Below, piece by piece: positions 16,876 to 24,635 of a DNA stretch of 64,000 bases (the first letter of the stretch is position 1; every line of letters starts with the position of its first letter). The translations under genes and the position numbers were made by a program. Location of the stretch: contig JAHJIY010000043.1 of the NCBI GenBank assembly GCA_018823175.1, forward strand, positions 1-64,000, given 5' to 3'. Under the pieces are notes generated by a model that saw nothing but the letters and a program-made list of their open reading frames with translations, made no database searches and was not told where the DNA came from. This DNA is from Pseudomonadota bacterium (GTDB taxonomy: Bacteria; Desulfobacterota; Desulfobulbia; Desulfobulbales; JAHJIY01).

Positions 16876-19461
16876 ATGAAATTTACCCTCAAGGACTATC
16901 AGGACGAGGCCGTCAAAGACGTTCTCACCAATCTCAAGAAAGCCCGGAAGCGCTGGCATGAAGATGACGACAAGCATGCCTTTTCGCTTACCGCGACAAC
17001 GGGCGCGGGTAAAACGGTCATGGCTGCCGCCGTATTCGAGGCGTTGTTTTTTGGCGATGACGATTATGACTTCGAACCGGATCCCGGTGCGGTTGTAATC
17101 TGGTTCAGCGATGATCCGTCGTTGAACGAGCAGTCCCGCTGGAGACTGAATGAAGCATCCGACAAACTGAATGTCTCTAATCTTGTGACCGTTGAAAGCA
17201 CTTTCTCGCGGGAAAAATTCGACGCGGGAAAGATCTATTTCCTGAACACCCAGAAGCTTTCCAAGAAAAGTCTTTTAGTGCGGGGCCATGATCCAGACGA
17301 TCCCGGCGTTGAGACGGATGACCGTCAAATGCGGCTTATGCCGGATATGCGCTCGCATACGATCTGGGATACGATTCAGAATACTATCGAAGACCCTGAT
17401 TTGACGCTCTACCTGGTACTTGACGAAGCGCATCGCGGCATGCGTGAAAGAGTGACCGGCACTAAAACAATCGTGGCGAATCTGATAAACGGTAACGGTT
17501 CGGTATCCGGCATCCCTGTGGTGTGGGGCATTTCTGCCACTGTTCAACGGTTTAACGATGCAATTAAGGAAATGAGAGGGCATGCAATCCTGCCAGCCGT
17601 GATAGTTGATCCGGTGAAAGTACAGGAGTCCGGTCTTCTGAAAGATACAATCAATCTCGATGTTCCGGACGAAACCGGAGATTTCTCAACGGTCCTCTTG
17701 CGCAGGGGAACGGGCAAACTGCGTGAGATTTCCGAGGCCTGGGAAGAATATGCCGGTCAACAAGATGACGCCGACACCGTATTGCCGCTCATGGTTTTAC
17801 AGGTGCCGAACTCGCCGGACCACAATGAGATCGGCAGGTGGCTGAAAACGATCTTCGATGCGTGGCTCGATCTGCCGCATAATAGAGTTGCCAATGTCTT
17901 CGGTGAACATAAAACCGAAAACTTCGGAGGATACCCTGCCCCTTACATTGCACCGGAACGGGTTCAGGAGTCGAAATGGGTTCGCATACTTGTCGCTAAG
18001 GATGCGATCAGCACCGGCTGGGACTGCCCTCGGGCCGAGGTGATGGTTTCTTTTCGGGCCGCGACGGACAGAACACACATAACCCAGCTTCTCGGACGGA
18101 TGGTGCGTACTCCTCTAGCCCGCCGCATCCCCGGTAACGAGCGGCTAAATGCTGTTGACTGTATATTGCCGCACTTCAACAAGAAATCGGTGGAGGCGGT
18201 CGTTACGGCACTGATGACCGGCGGTGACACTGGCGAAGAACTACCGGGCCGCCGCGTCCTGATCAATACGAACGAAATGAAACCAAACCAGGCGATCCCT
18301 GAAGAGGTTTGGGACAAGTTGCTTTCGCTGCCCTCCCAGACCCTGCCAAAAAGACAGGCCCGTCCGGTTAAGCGGTTGACCGCATTGGCGCATGAGCTTG
18401 CTGCTGATGTCTTGTTGCCTGATGCCGGTAAAATTGCCCATCGCGAAATGCACAAGGTCCTGGATGGAGCACAAATCCGCTATGCCGAAGAAATCAAAAA
18501 GGCACGGGATTCTGTTCTTACCGTCGAAGGAAAAACCGTAAAAGCCGACGTCGATACCGGGGCAATGTCATTTAACGACTTTATTGAAACAGCGGACTAC
18601 GCAGTTATCGAGGATGCCTATAAGCGTGCGGGCCGGGTTATTACCCCTGATCTGGCCAGAACATACAGTGAATATCTGGCCAGTAAAGCTCCAGATGATG
18701 ATGATCCGGAAGAGGCGCTAATCGATGCCCATACCGATGTTGCGGCAATTGGGTTGGTTATTGACATCAAGGATTATTTGGAAAGCGAAGCGGAGAAGCT
18801 TTCAAACCTGTGGCTGAATGAACATCGGGTGGCGATCAAGGGCCTGAGCGATGAACGGCAGGATATCTATCGAGAAATCAGGGAAATGAGTGCTGAACCT
18901 CTCGATGTCGATCTGGCACGTCCCAAGACGTGGCTACAGCCAACGACCATCCGCGAACATGATGGAATAGAAGTAGCTTTGCCGCTCTTTGAAAAGCACT
19001 TGCTCTGTGATGATAAAGGCTTGTTCCCGGAACACTTCAATGCATGGGAAGAGAAAATCTTGCAGGCTGAGTTGGATAGAGGTGACAATGTCGCATGGTA
19101 TCGCAATCCAGCCAGAGCCAGTCAGGACTCACTTGGCATCACCTATGAAGACGATGCCGATACAAAGATCGTCCGACCGGATTTTGTTTTATTCGCAAGG
19201 TTGGACGATGGGAATATTGTTGCTGATATCGTCGACCCTCATGGTCATTATCTGGCGGACGCCTTGCCCAAGTTAAAGGGGCTTGCTCGATATGCAGAAG
19301 CCAATGGCGAGATCTACCGCCGGGTTGATGCGGTGACTGAGGTGAATGGCACTTACAGGCTACTGGATTTAAAGGAAAAGAAAGTCAGGGATGCTGTATT
19401 TTCTGCAACTAGCGCTAAAGCGCTTTATGAAAGTGACGTTGCGTTGGATTATGTGGTTTGA
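16876..19461 (+). CDS. res: Type III restriction endonuclease subunit (Res)
   Basis: The 861-residue protein couples a superfamily 2 helicase to a C-terminal nuclease and needs Mod for DNA recognition. Walker A TATTGAGKTV is at 39-48, the DEAH box VLDEAHRGM near 183, SATVQRF follows, and helicase motif VI TQLLGRMVRTP is near 400. The C-terminal nuclease region reads RPDFVLFARL, then IVADIVDPHGHYLADALPKL. This keeps the first acidic residue of a PD-(D/E)XK site but has VDPHG where classical Res proteins have E-x-K, as in a subgroup of DEAD/DEAH restriction proteins. All motifs are in one frame, so the system may be active. It reads toward the XRE/AbiEii pair. Confidence 0.92.
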   Translation: MKFTLKDYQDEAVKDVLTNLKKARKRWHEDDDKHAFSLTATTGAGKTVMAAAVFEALFFGDDDYDFEPDPGAVVIWFSDDPSLNEQSRWRLNEASDKLNVSNLVTVESTFSREKFDAGKIYFLNTQKLSKKSLLVRGHDPDDPGVETDDRQMRLMPDMRSHTIWDTIQNTIEDPDLTLYLVLDEAHRGMRERVTGTKTIVANLINGNGSVSGIPVVWGISATVQRFNDAIKEMRGHAILPAVIVDPVKVQESGLLKDTINLDVPDETGDFSTVLLRRGTGKLREISEAWEEYAGQQDDADTVLPLMVLQVPNSPDHNEIGRWLKTIFDAWLDLPHNRVANVFGEHKTENFGGYPAPYIAPERVQESKWVRILVAKDAISTGWDCPRAEVMVSFRAATDRTHITQLLGRMVRTPLARRIPGNERLNAVDCILPHFNKKSVEAVVTALMTGGDTGEELPGRRVLINTNEMKPNQAIPEEVWDKLLSLPSQTLPKRQARPVKRLTALAHELAADVLLPDAGKIAHREMHKVLDGAQIRYAEEIKKARDSVLTVEGKTVKADVDTGAMSFNDFIETADYAVIEDAYKRAGRVITPDLARTYSEYLASKAPDDDDPEEALIDAHTDVAAIGLVIDIKDYLESEAEKLSNLWLNEHRVAIKGLSDERQDIYREIREMSAEPLDVDLARPKTWLQPTTIREHDGIEVALPLFEKHLLCDDKGLFPEHFNAWEEKILQAELDRGDNVAWYRNPARASQDSLGITYEDDADTKIVRPDFVLFARLDDGNIVADIVDPHGHYLADALPKLKGLARYAEANGEIYRRVDAVTEVNGTYRLLDLKEKKVRDAVFSATSAKALYESDVALDYVV

Positions 19462-19650
19462 TGGCTGCCGGAGCTGCGGCTGCGCTGCCGGGGTCGGACC
19501 AAGTCAACTCGTTGAACAAGCGTTGTTTTAATTGGAAAAACTGCCGTTTTCATGTCTTAGAGCCCTGTTTTTGGTAGGGAAATAGCCCTTTTAAAATCGG
19601 GCAGAACCTCAAGTTAAGCTCTTCTCCGTTTCTTGTTGTGTTTCTCATTA

Positions 19651-19678
19651 TTGACAAATATTTACGTTTGTATATAAT
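19651..19678 (+). promoter_or_regulatory. Sigma-70 promoter with possible operator for the XRE gene
   Basis: TTGACA at 19651-19656 and TATAAT at 19673-19678 are perfect consensus boxes with a 16-base spacer. The spacer holds an inverted pair ACAAA / TTTGT, a possible autoregulatory operator for the XRE protein. The ATG at 19689 lies only about ten bases past the -10 box, so the message would be almost leaderless. Confidence 0.75.
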
Positions 19679-19688
19679 AAGAAACATT

Positions 19689-20171
19689 ATGCCAGCAAAA
19701 GCACCAAATATTTCAACAAAGTCTGCCGACAAGCTTGTCGCGCTGGGTAACCAGATTCGCGCGCAGCGCAAGGCATTGCAGATCAATGCGACCACCCTGG
19801 CCGAGGCAGCGGGGATGTCACGCGTGACTCTGTATAGAATCGAGCACGGCGAAGCATCTGTAACGATGGGGGCATATCTGAATGCGATAACAGCTCTGGG
19901 CCTTGATTTTGGCATCATTGAAGATGCAGGTCCTGGTATGCCTCCTGATACCGATAAAGGGTTCCCGGCCCGCATTTGTTTGGCCGATTACCCGCAACTG
20001 AAGAAACTCGCCTGGCAAGTGCAAGGGGTTGATGAGTTGACACCTGCAGAAGCACTGGACATCTACAGACGTAACTGGCGCCATTTGGATGTGAATGAGC
20101 TGGAGCCGCATGAGCAGCAGTTGATCGATGCACTGCAAGCGGGCCTGGGTGAAATCGATGGAGATGTATAA
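19689..20171 (+). CDS. XRE-family regulator, probable antitoxin
   Basis: A 160-residue protein with a Cro/C1-type helix-turn-helix at about 15-72 (LGNQIRAQRKALQINATTLA and MSRVTLYRIEHGEASVTMG). The rest, 90-160, is an extra domain with a Trp-containing segment (LKKLAWQVQGVDELTPAEAL). I start it at the ATG at 19689, since the longer frame to 19638 would run through the promoter. The gene overlaps the AbiEii-like gene by 14 bases. The combination of XRE protein and AbiEii-type nucleotidyltransferase is a known toxin-antitoxin arrangement in which the regulator neutralises or represses. The consensus promoter with an internal inverted repeat fits autoregulation. Confidence 0.8.
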   Translation: MPAKAPNISTKSADKLVALGNQIRAQRKALQINATTLAEAAGMSRVTLYRIEHGEASVTMGAYLNAITALGLDFGIIEDAGPGMPPDTDKGFPARICLADYPQLKKLAWQVQGVDELTPAEALDIYRRNWRHLDVNELEPHEQQLIDALQAGLGEIDGDV

Positions 20172-20868
20172 ACGTCAGCATCATCAACAAATTGCTTATG
20201 CCCTGCGCGCTCTTAACGGCCCGTTGCTCCGGGAAAACAACTGTTTGTTCGGCGGAGGCACTGTGATGGCGCTGCGCTTCGGCGAATATCGGGAATCGGT
20301 TGATATCGATTTTCTGGTGTCAAATATCACCAGCTATCGCAACCTGCGCCAGCTACTCACCGGTACCGAAGGGATAGCCGCCATTGTCCGTAAAGGCGTT
20401 GAACCGTTGCTCCAAAAGCCGGAGATCAGGGCTGACCAATACGGGATCAGGACGGTTCTCGCCGTGGCTGGTCAACCGATCAAGTTTGAAATTGTGCTTG
20501 AGGGACGGATAGAACTGTCTCCGCCTGAAGCCGGGGACGAGATCTGCGGAATTGCGACTTTAACCCCATTGGATATGGCCGCCGGCAAGCTCTTGGCAAA
20601 TTCGGACCGCTGGGCTGACGATGGCGTGTTCAATCGTGATGTAATAGACCTTGCCATGATGAGGCCTTCATTGAAATTGCTTCGTCAGGCAGTGGCCAAG
20701 GCCGAAACCGCATATGGCCAGGCCATCCTCAGGGATCTCAGGAAGGCGATTGATCGACTCCAGCAGAAGCATGACTGGCTCGAACGCTGCCTGAAGGCTC
20801 TGGCAATGACCCAGCCCAAGGCACTGGTGTGGAAAAACATTCGTTCACTTCTCAGGGTGATTCCCTGA
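20158..20868 (+). CDS. AbiEii/AbiGii-type nucleotidyltransferase toxin
   Basis: The protein (236 residues from the ATG at 20158) belongs to the AbiEii nucleotidyltransferase group. Motif I reads FGGGTVMALRFGEYRESVDIDF, written here in two parts as GGGTVMALRFG and SVDIDF; the two aspartates of DID are the expected metal ligands. The later TPLDMAAGKLLA and VFNRDVIDL blocks are family hallmarks. Such toxins add nucleotides to tRNA or other targets and stop growth, for instance on phage infection. The open frame extends ten codons upstream; I prefer the internal ATG because it gives the usual short overlap with the XRE gene. All key residues are present, so the toxin is probably active. Confidence 0.82.
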   Translation: MEMYKRQHHQQIAYALRALNGPLLRENNCLFGGGTVMALRFGEYRESVDIDFLVSNITSYRNLRQLLTGTEGIAAIVRKGVEPLLQKPEIRADQYGIRTVLAVAGQPIKFEIVLEGRIELSPPEAGDEICGIATLTPLDMAAGKLLANSDRWADDGVFNRDVIDLAMMRPSLKLLRQAVAKAETAYGQAILRDLRKAIDRLQQKHDWLERCLKALAMTQPKALVWKNIRSLLRVIP

Positions 20869-21238
20869 TCAAGCTTCCATAGTGCATTGCGGAAGAAGCG
20901 AGAGTTCCGGGGAGAGTTCCAGGGACACCATACGTATTAGCTTGTGTCTTCCCGGAACTCCGTGTGAAATCGGCCCCTTTTCAGCCTTAGAGCCCACTCT
21001 TATACATTAAAACATTCTAGGTGTAGGCCGGATTCTACCCGCCATTGACAAATATTGGCGGGTGGAACCCACCCTGCCAAACTTAACCAGTCCTTCAATA
21101 AAAGGCCGTAGTAGTGGTTCGTTCGCGAAAGCCACCGATCTTTAAGATATTGATTTATGAGGCGTGAGGCGGTCAGGCTTGCGTTATTGCATTATCTCTA
21201 GGCGATACAGTCAATATACCTCGTGAAGATAAAAACTA
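20869..21238. other. Non-coding right flank of the defence genes
   Basis: Apart from the repeat at 20903-20933, this 370-base gap contains an eight-base-arm hairpin, ACCCGCCA at 21037-21044 and TGGCGGGT at 21056-21063, inside a longer run of TTC/GAA symmetry. No gene or RNA is recognisable. Confidence 0.4.
20903..20933 (+). repeat. Right copy of dispersed GAGTTC-rich repeat
   Basis: The string GAGTTCCGGGGAGAGTTCC continuing AGGGACACCATAC corresponds base by base, with a few substitutions and a short indel, to the minus-strand reading of 10903-10931. GAGTTC, GGGACA and CATAC are shared. A similar GGGGACACCATAC phrase is often seen near REP-associated tyrosine transposases; no such transposase is left here. 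Confidence 0.65.
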
Positions 21239-21599
21239 TCAACCTGCTGATTTGATCGGGATGATCTTGGCCCCAGCTTTCAATGCTTCCAGATAGTCGG
21301 CCCACCATTGCCTTAACTCGCGGCGCTGTTCCAGATATTCGCTGCGGTGGTATGCCGCCCTTACTTTGTTTCTCTCTTCATGGGCTAGTGCCTTTTCGAT
21401 TACATCACCGTTAAAGCCGCTTTCGTTGGCAATGGTGCTGAAGGTGGCCCGGAAGCCGTGCACGGTTGCCCGTGAATGGTATCCAAGGCGATAGAGGGCA
21501 ATAGAGCAGGGTATTTTCCGAAAGTTGTGTTGACTGGTCCTTGGTGCCGGGAAAAACAAGGCCTTCCTGGCCGAACAAATTACCGATCTGTTTTTTGTG
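21239..21599 (-). pseudogene. C-terminal remnant of a P4-type tyrosine integrase
   Basis: The minus strand encodes the catalytic end of a P4-like integrase. One frame gives QEGLVFPGTKDQSTQLSENT, and the next gives ALYRLGYHSRATVHGFRAT with the catalytic Arg, then ALAHEE with the catalytic His and AAYHRSEYLEQRR with the region of the nucleophilic Tyr, ending in WWADYLEAL. A frameshift near 21500 separates the two, and everything before about 21599 is missing. The enzyme cannot work. Its place directly downstream of tRNA-Leu, on the same strand, is the usual position of such integrases after insertion into a tRNA gene, so it marks the island's integration end. Confidence 0.85.
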
Positions 21600-21633
21600 G
21601 AAGAAAATGAGCTGTATTGAATGCTATTAGACA

Positions 21634-21676
21634 ACAAAAAACCCGCAAACCATTTCTGGTTGCGGGTTTCGTGGTC
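21634..21676 (-). terminator. Terminator after tRNA-Leu
   Basis: On the minus strand, a GC-rich stem (CCCGCAACC paired with GGTTTGCGGG, small loop AGAAA) is followed by TTTTTT. It begins about 30 bases after the encoded CCA end of tRNA-Leu. Confidence 0.8.
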
Positions 21677-21703
21677 TTTTTAAGTCTTCCCTGGACTTTA
21701 TAA

Positions 21704-21789
21704 TGGTGCCGAAGGCGAGAATCGAACTCGCACGACCGTGGGTCACTACCCCCTCAAGATAGCGTGTCTACCAGTTCCACCACTTCGGC
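21704..21789 (-). tRNA. tRNA-Leu (anticodon GAG)
   Basis: An 86-base class II tRNA with acceptor GCCGAAG / CTTCGGC, an encoded CCA, a long variable arm and the anticodon loop CTTGAGG, giving GAG (reads CUY). It is the last gene after secG on the minus strand. The integrase remnant starts just beyond its 3' end. I searched by eye for a second copy of the tRNA 3' end at the left of the island and found none. Confidence 0.95.
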
Positions 21790-21806
21790 GTGTAAGCTTG
21801 TTTGTG

Positions 21807-22205
21807 CTAGTTGTCCGTTTTTTCTTGTCCGGGAAATTGTGCGGGGGCCTGCTCGCTGTTGTCAGCCCCGGCATCCGGCATTGGTACGGATATCGGTCCC
21901 TGCTCGGTTGTATTTTCAAGCGGCATGGTTGGCGCAGGTACTGGAGCTTGAAATTTTCTCATGACCGACCCGGAACCGACATGGGCGGAAAGGTATGCCA
22001 GGCTGATCGAGGTCAGCATAAAGATAATGGCGGCCGCTGTCGTTATTTTGTTCAACATCGGGACCGGCCCTTCTGAGCCGAAAACCGTATTGCTTGAACC
22101 GCCGAATGTGGCGCCGATGTCTGCTCCCTTGCCGTGCTGCAGGAGCACTAGAACAATAAGGAAGAAGCAGACGGTCAAATGTACGACTGTTAGAATAGTA
22201 TCCAT
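21807..22205 (-). CDS. secG: Protein translocase subunit SecG
   Basis: The 132-residue protein is the small, non-essential subunit of the SecYEG export channel in the inner membrane. Two hydrophobic segments lie at about 4-22 and 52-72, and the loop between them carries the family signature QHGKGADIGATFGGSSNTVFG, read here as LLQHGKGADIGATFG and SSNTVFG. The C-terminal 50 residues are Pro/Glu/Gln-rich and poorly conserved, which lengthens it beyond the usual 70-110 residues. It follows tpiA with eight bases between the genes and precedes tRNA-Leu, an order common in related bacteria. Confidence 0.93.
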   Translation of the reverse strand: MDTILTVVHLTVCFFLIVLVLLQHGKGADIGATFGGSSNTVFGSEGPVPMLNKITTAAAIIFMLTSISLAYLSAHVGSGSVMRKFQAPVPAPTMPLENTTEQGPISVPMPDAGADNSEQAPAQFPGQEKTDN

Positions 22206-22213
22206 GTTTACCG

Positions 22214-22969
22214 CTATTGAAAATTTATAATTCGTTCAAAAGACCCGGCATCGAGCGCCGCTCCCCCCACTAGGGCGCCGTCCACGTCCGGCTGGGCCAT
22301 CAATTCATCAACGTTAGTTGCATTGACGCTGCCACCATACAATATTCTAATTTCGCTAGCAATATTTTTCTCGTAAAGCCGTTCCATAAGATTGCGGAGG
22401 AAATGGTGGACCTCCTGGACCTGCTTTGTGGTGGCGGTTTTGCCGGTGCCAATGGCCCAGACCGGCTCATAGGCGATTACTATCGACCCGGCATCGGTGA
22501 TGCTGATATCTTTAAGCCCGTGTCTGACCTGATCTTCTAAAATTTTCATGGTGTTATCGGCTTCACGTTCAGCCAGGGTCTCGCCGATGCAGAAGACTGG
22601 GATGATGCCGTGTTCCATGGCGCCGCTGATTCGTTTATTAATCATGGCATCGTTTTCGCCAAAAAGATGACGTCGTTCGGAATGGCCGACAATTGCCATG
22701 CGACAGCCGATGTCTTTCAGCATCGGGGGGGAAATCTCGCCGGTAAAAGCCCCTTTTTCTGCCCAGCAGATATTCTGGGCGGCCAGGATGACCTCTGAAT
22801 CAGCAAGGATGTCGGCCACCGCCGCTAGAGAAATATAAGGCGGGGCAATCATGACCTCCCGGTTTTGGAGATCGGCGCTGGCCCGGACAATGGCCTGGGC
22901 CAGATGTTCGGCTTCGGCGATGGAGGTGTTCATCTTCCAGTTGCCGGCAATCAGAGGTTTGCGTGACAT
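22214..22969 (-). CDS. tpiA: Triosephosphate isomerase
   Basis: A 251-residue TIM-barrel enzyme that interconverts dihydroxyacetone phosphate and glyceraldehyde 3-phosphate. The N-terminal GNWKMN with the active-site Lys, the VGHSERR block with the catalytic His, the signature AYEPVWAIGTGKTA with the catalytic Glu and its mobile loop, and the phosphate-binding LYGGSVNATN are all present. The ATG has an AGGAG site. It lies between pgk (20 bases upstream) and secG and shares their transcript, so lower glycolysis genes are grouped. Confidence 0.97.
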   Translation of the reverse strand: MSRKPLIAGNWKMNTSIAEAEHLAQAIVRASADLQNREVMIAPPYISLAAVADILADSEVILAAQNICWAEKGAFTGEISPPMLKDIGCRMAIVGHSERRHLFGENDAMINKRISGAMEHGIIPVFCIGETLAEREADNTMKILEDQVRHGLKDISITDAGSIVIAYEPVWAIGTGKTATTKQVQEVHHFLRNLMERLYEKNIASEIRILYGGSVNATNVDELMAQPDVDGALVGGAALDAGSFERIINFQ

Positions 22970-22989
22970 AATATTCTCCTGGCGATAGA

Positions 22990-24171
22990 TTATTTTCCTT
23001 CCAGCGCGGTTACTCCGGGTAATTTTTTCCCTTCCATCAGCATTAAAAAGGCGCCGCCGCCGGTTGAGATATAGGAAATGTTGTTTGACTCTCCTGCCCG
23101 GTGGACCGCGACATCGGTGTCTCCGCCGCCGACAATGGTCAGGGCATGTGACCGGGCGACATTTTGCACCATGGCCATGGTGCCCCGGGAATATGCGTCC
23201 ATCTCAAAAGCGCCCATTGGTCCGTTCCAGATGATGGTTCGAGCCGATTCCAGGGCCTCGGAGAAAAGCATGGTGGTGGCCGGCCCGATATCAAGGATCA
23301 TCCAGTTTTCCGGTACTTCCTGCACGGTGACTCTTTTGTTCTCAGCTCTGGCGTCAAATTTATCCGCCACTATGCAGTCGACGGGCAGGTAAAGTTTTAC
23401 TTTTTGGTTTACTGCCTTTTCAATCAACTCCCGGGCGGTGTCCAGCAGGTCGTCTTCAACCCTTGAAGTACCGACTTCGTAACCCATGCTTTTTAAAAAG
23501 GTGTTGGCCATGGCCCCGCCGATAATCATCTTGTCAACCCGGTCAAGAAGGTTACGGAGGGCACCCAGCTTACTGGAGACCTTGGCGCCGCCGATAATGG
23601 CCAGTAATGGCCGCATCGGATCGCTGACCGATCGGTGAAAATAATCCATTTCCTTTTGCAGTAGAAATCCGGCCGCGCATTGTTTTATGAAATTGGTCAC
23701 TCCGACTACCGAGGCATGTGCTCGGTGGGCCACGGCAAAGGCGTCGTTGATGTAGATATCTGCCAGGGAGGCAAGTTTTTTGGAGAATTCCGGATCATTG
23801 GCCTGTTCTTCAGGGTGGAATCGTAAATTTTCCAGCATGATTACATCGCCGGGCGCCATCTGGTCGATCATCGCCTTTACCTCATCGCCGATGCAGTCAG
23901 GGGCGAGCGGCACTTTTTTTGAGATCAGGCGGGATAATCGTTTGGCGGCCGGCGCCATACTGAATTTCGGGTTGCGTTCCCCTTTGGGGCGGCCCATGTG
24001 GGAGCAGATGATGATCTTGGCATCTTCATCGAGGGCGTGATTCAGGGTTGGCAGGACGCCGCGGATCCGGATGTCGTCGGTGATGTTGCCGTGCTCATCA
24101 AGCGGCACGTTGAAATCGACTCTGATTAAAATCTTCTTGCCTTTGATGTCCAGGTCTTTAATGTTTTTCAA
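22990..24171 (-). CDS. pgk: Phosphoglycerate kinase
   Basis: The enzyme transfers phosphate between 1,3-bisphosphoglycerate and [11 protein letters not shown] near the N-terminus, HMGRPKG, the [12 protein letters not shown] segment and the C-terminal GGGDTDVAV and STGGGAFL nucleotide-binding motifs are intact. I place the start at the TTG at 24171, which gives [20 protein letters not shown], the usual family beginning, has GAGGA nine bases before it and overlaps the rimI stop by two bases. The open frame reaches an ATG at 24204, but those 11 residues are inside rimI and not family-like. With this start the protein has 393 residues. Confidence 0.95.
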   Translation of the reverse strand: MKNIKDLDIKGKKILIRVDFNVPLDEHGNITDDIRIRGVLPTLNHALDEDAKIIICSHMGRPKGERNPKFSMAPAAKRLSRLISKKVPLAPDCIGDEVKAMIDQMAPGDVIMLENLRFHPEEQANDPEFSKKLASLADIYINDAFAVAHRAHASVVGVTNFIKQCAAGFLLQKEMDYFHRSVSDPMRPLLAIIGGAKVSSKLGALRNLLDRVDKMIIGGAMANTFLKSMGYEVGTSRVEDDLLDTARELIEKAVNQKVKLYLPVDCIVADKFDARAENKRVTVQEVPENWMILDIGPATTMLFSEALESARTIIWNGPMGAFEMDAYSRGTMAMVQNVARSHALTIVGGGDTDVAVHRAGESNNISYISTGGGAFLMLMEGKKLPGVTALEGK

Positions 24172-24635
24172 GGCTTTAGGTCCTCTAAGGTTTTGTTCAT
24201 ACAAATCGCATCTTCTTTGGGATCAGTATAATAATTCTTGCGGACGGCTGTCACGGTAAAATAGTTTTTTTCGTATAGCCGGTACGCTGCCTCGTTTGAA
24301 CGGCGTAATTCCAGAAAACACTGCCCGACTTTTTGCCGGCGAAGAATATCTGTTATGTGGTCAATGAGGAGCTGGGCAATGCCCTGTCGGCGGTGTTCCC
24401 GGAGAATTCCGAGTTTGAGTATCTCTGCTTCATCAGTAACGGTGCGGCCCAGGATGAAGCCGATCGGGACATCGCCGGTCGGGTCGCAGGCGGTAAAACT
24501 CCAGCCATGGTCCGTATAAAGTTCCCCCTCCAGCTGGCCTAAAGACCAAGGGGAGGGGGATTGTCGTTCGATTTTCAGAATTACAGGCAGGTCATCATGG
24601 CGCATGGCGCGAATGACCCACGCGGTTTTGCTCAT
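24168..24635 (-). CDS. rimI: Ribosomal-protein-alanine N-acetyltransferase, RimI-like
   Basis: The 155-residue GNAT-fold protein has the acetyl-CoA pyrophosphate-binding motif as [12 protein letters not shown] (about 82-93), preceded by the beta-strand [12 protein letters not shown], and the RimI-type ending [21 protein letters not shown]. RimI acetylates the N-terminal alanine of ribosomal protein S18; related proteins accept other targets, so the exact substrate is inferred. It overlaps gap by four bases upstream and pgk downstream. An acetyltransferase inside a glycolytic operon is unexpected by function and is probably only positional. Confidence 0.88.
   Translation of the reverse strand: MSKTAWVIRAMRHDDLPVILKIERQSPSPWSLGQLEGELYTDHGWSFTACDPTGDVPIGFILGRTVTDEAEILKLGILREHRRQGIAQLLIDHITDILRRQKVGQCFLELRRSNEAAYRLYEKNYFTVTAVRKNYYTDPKEDAICMNKTLEDLKP

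Noticed and set aside
10436-21703. Direct repeat of the tRNA-Leu 3' end as attL/attR
   Set aside because: No second copy of the CTTCGGCACCA-type end was found by eye at the left of the island. A computed search would be decisive.
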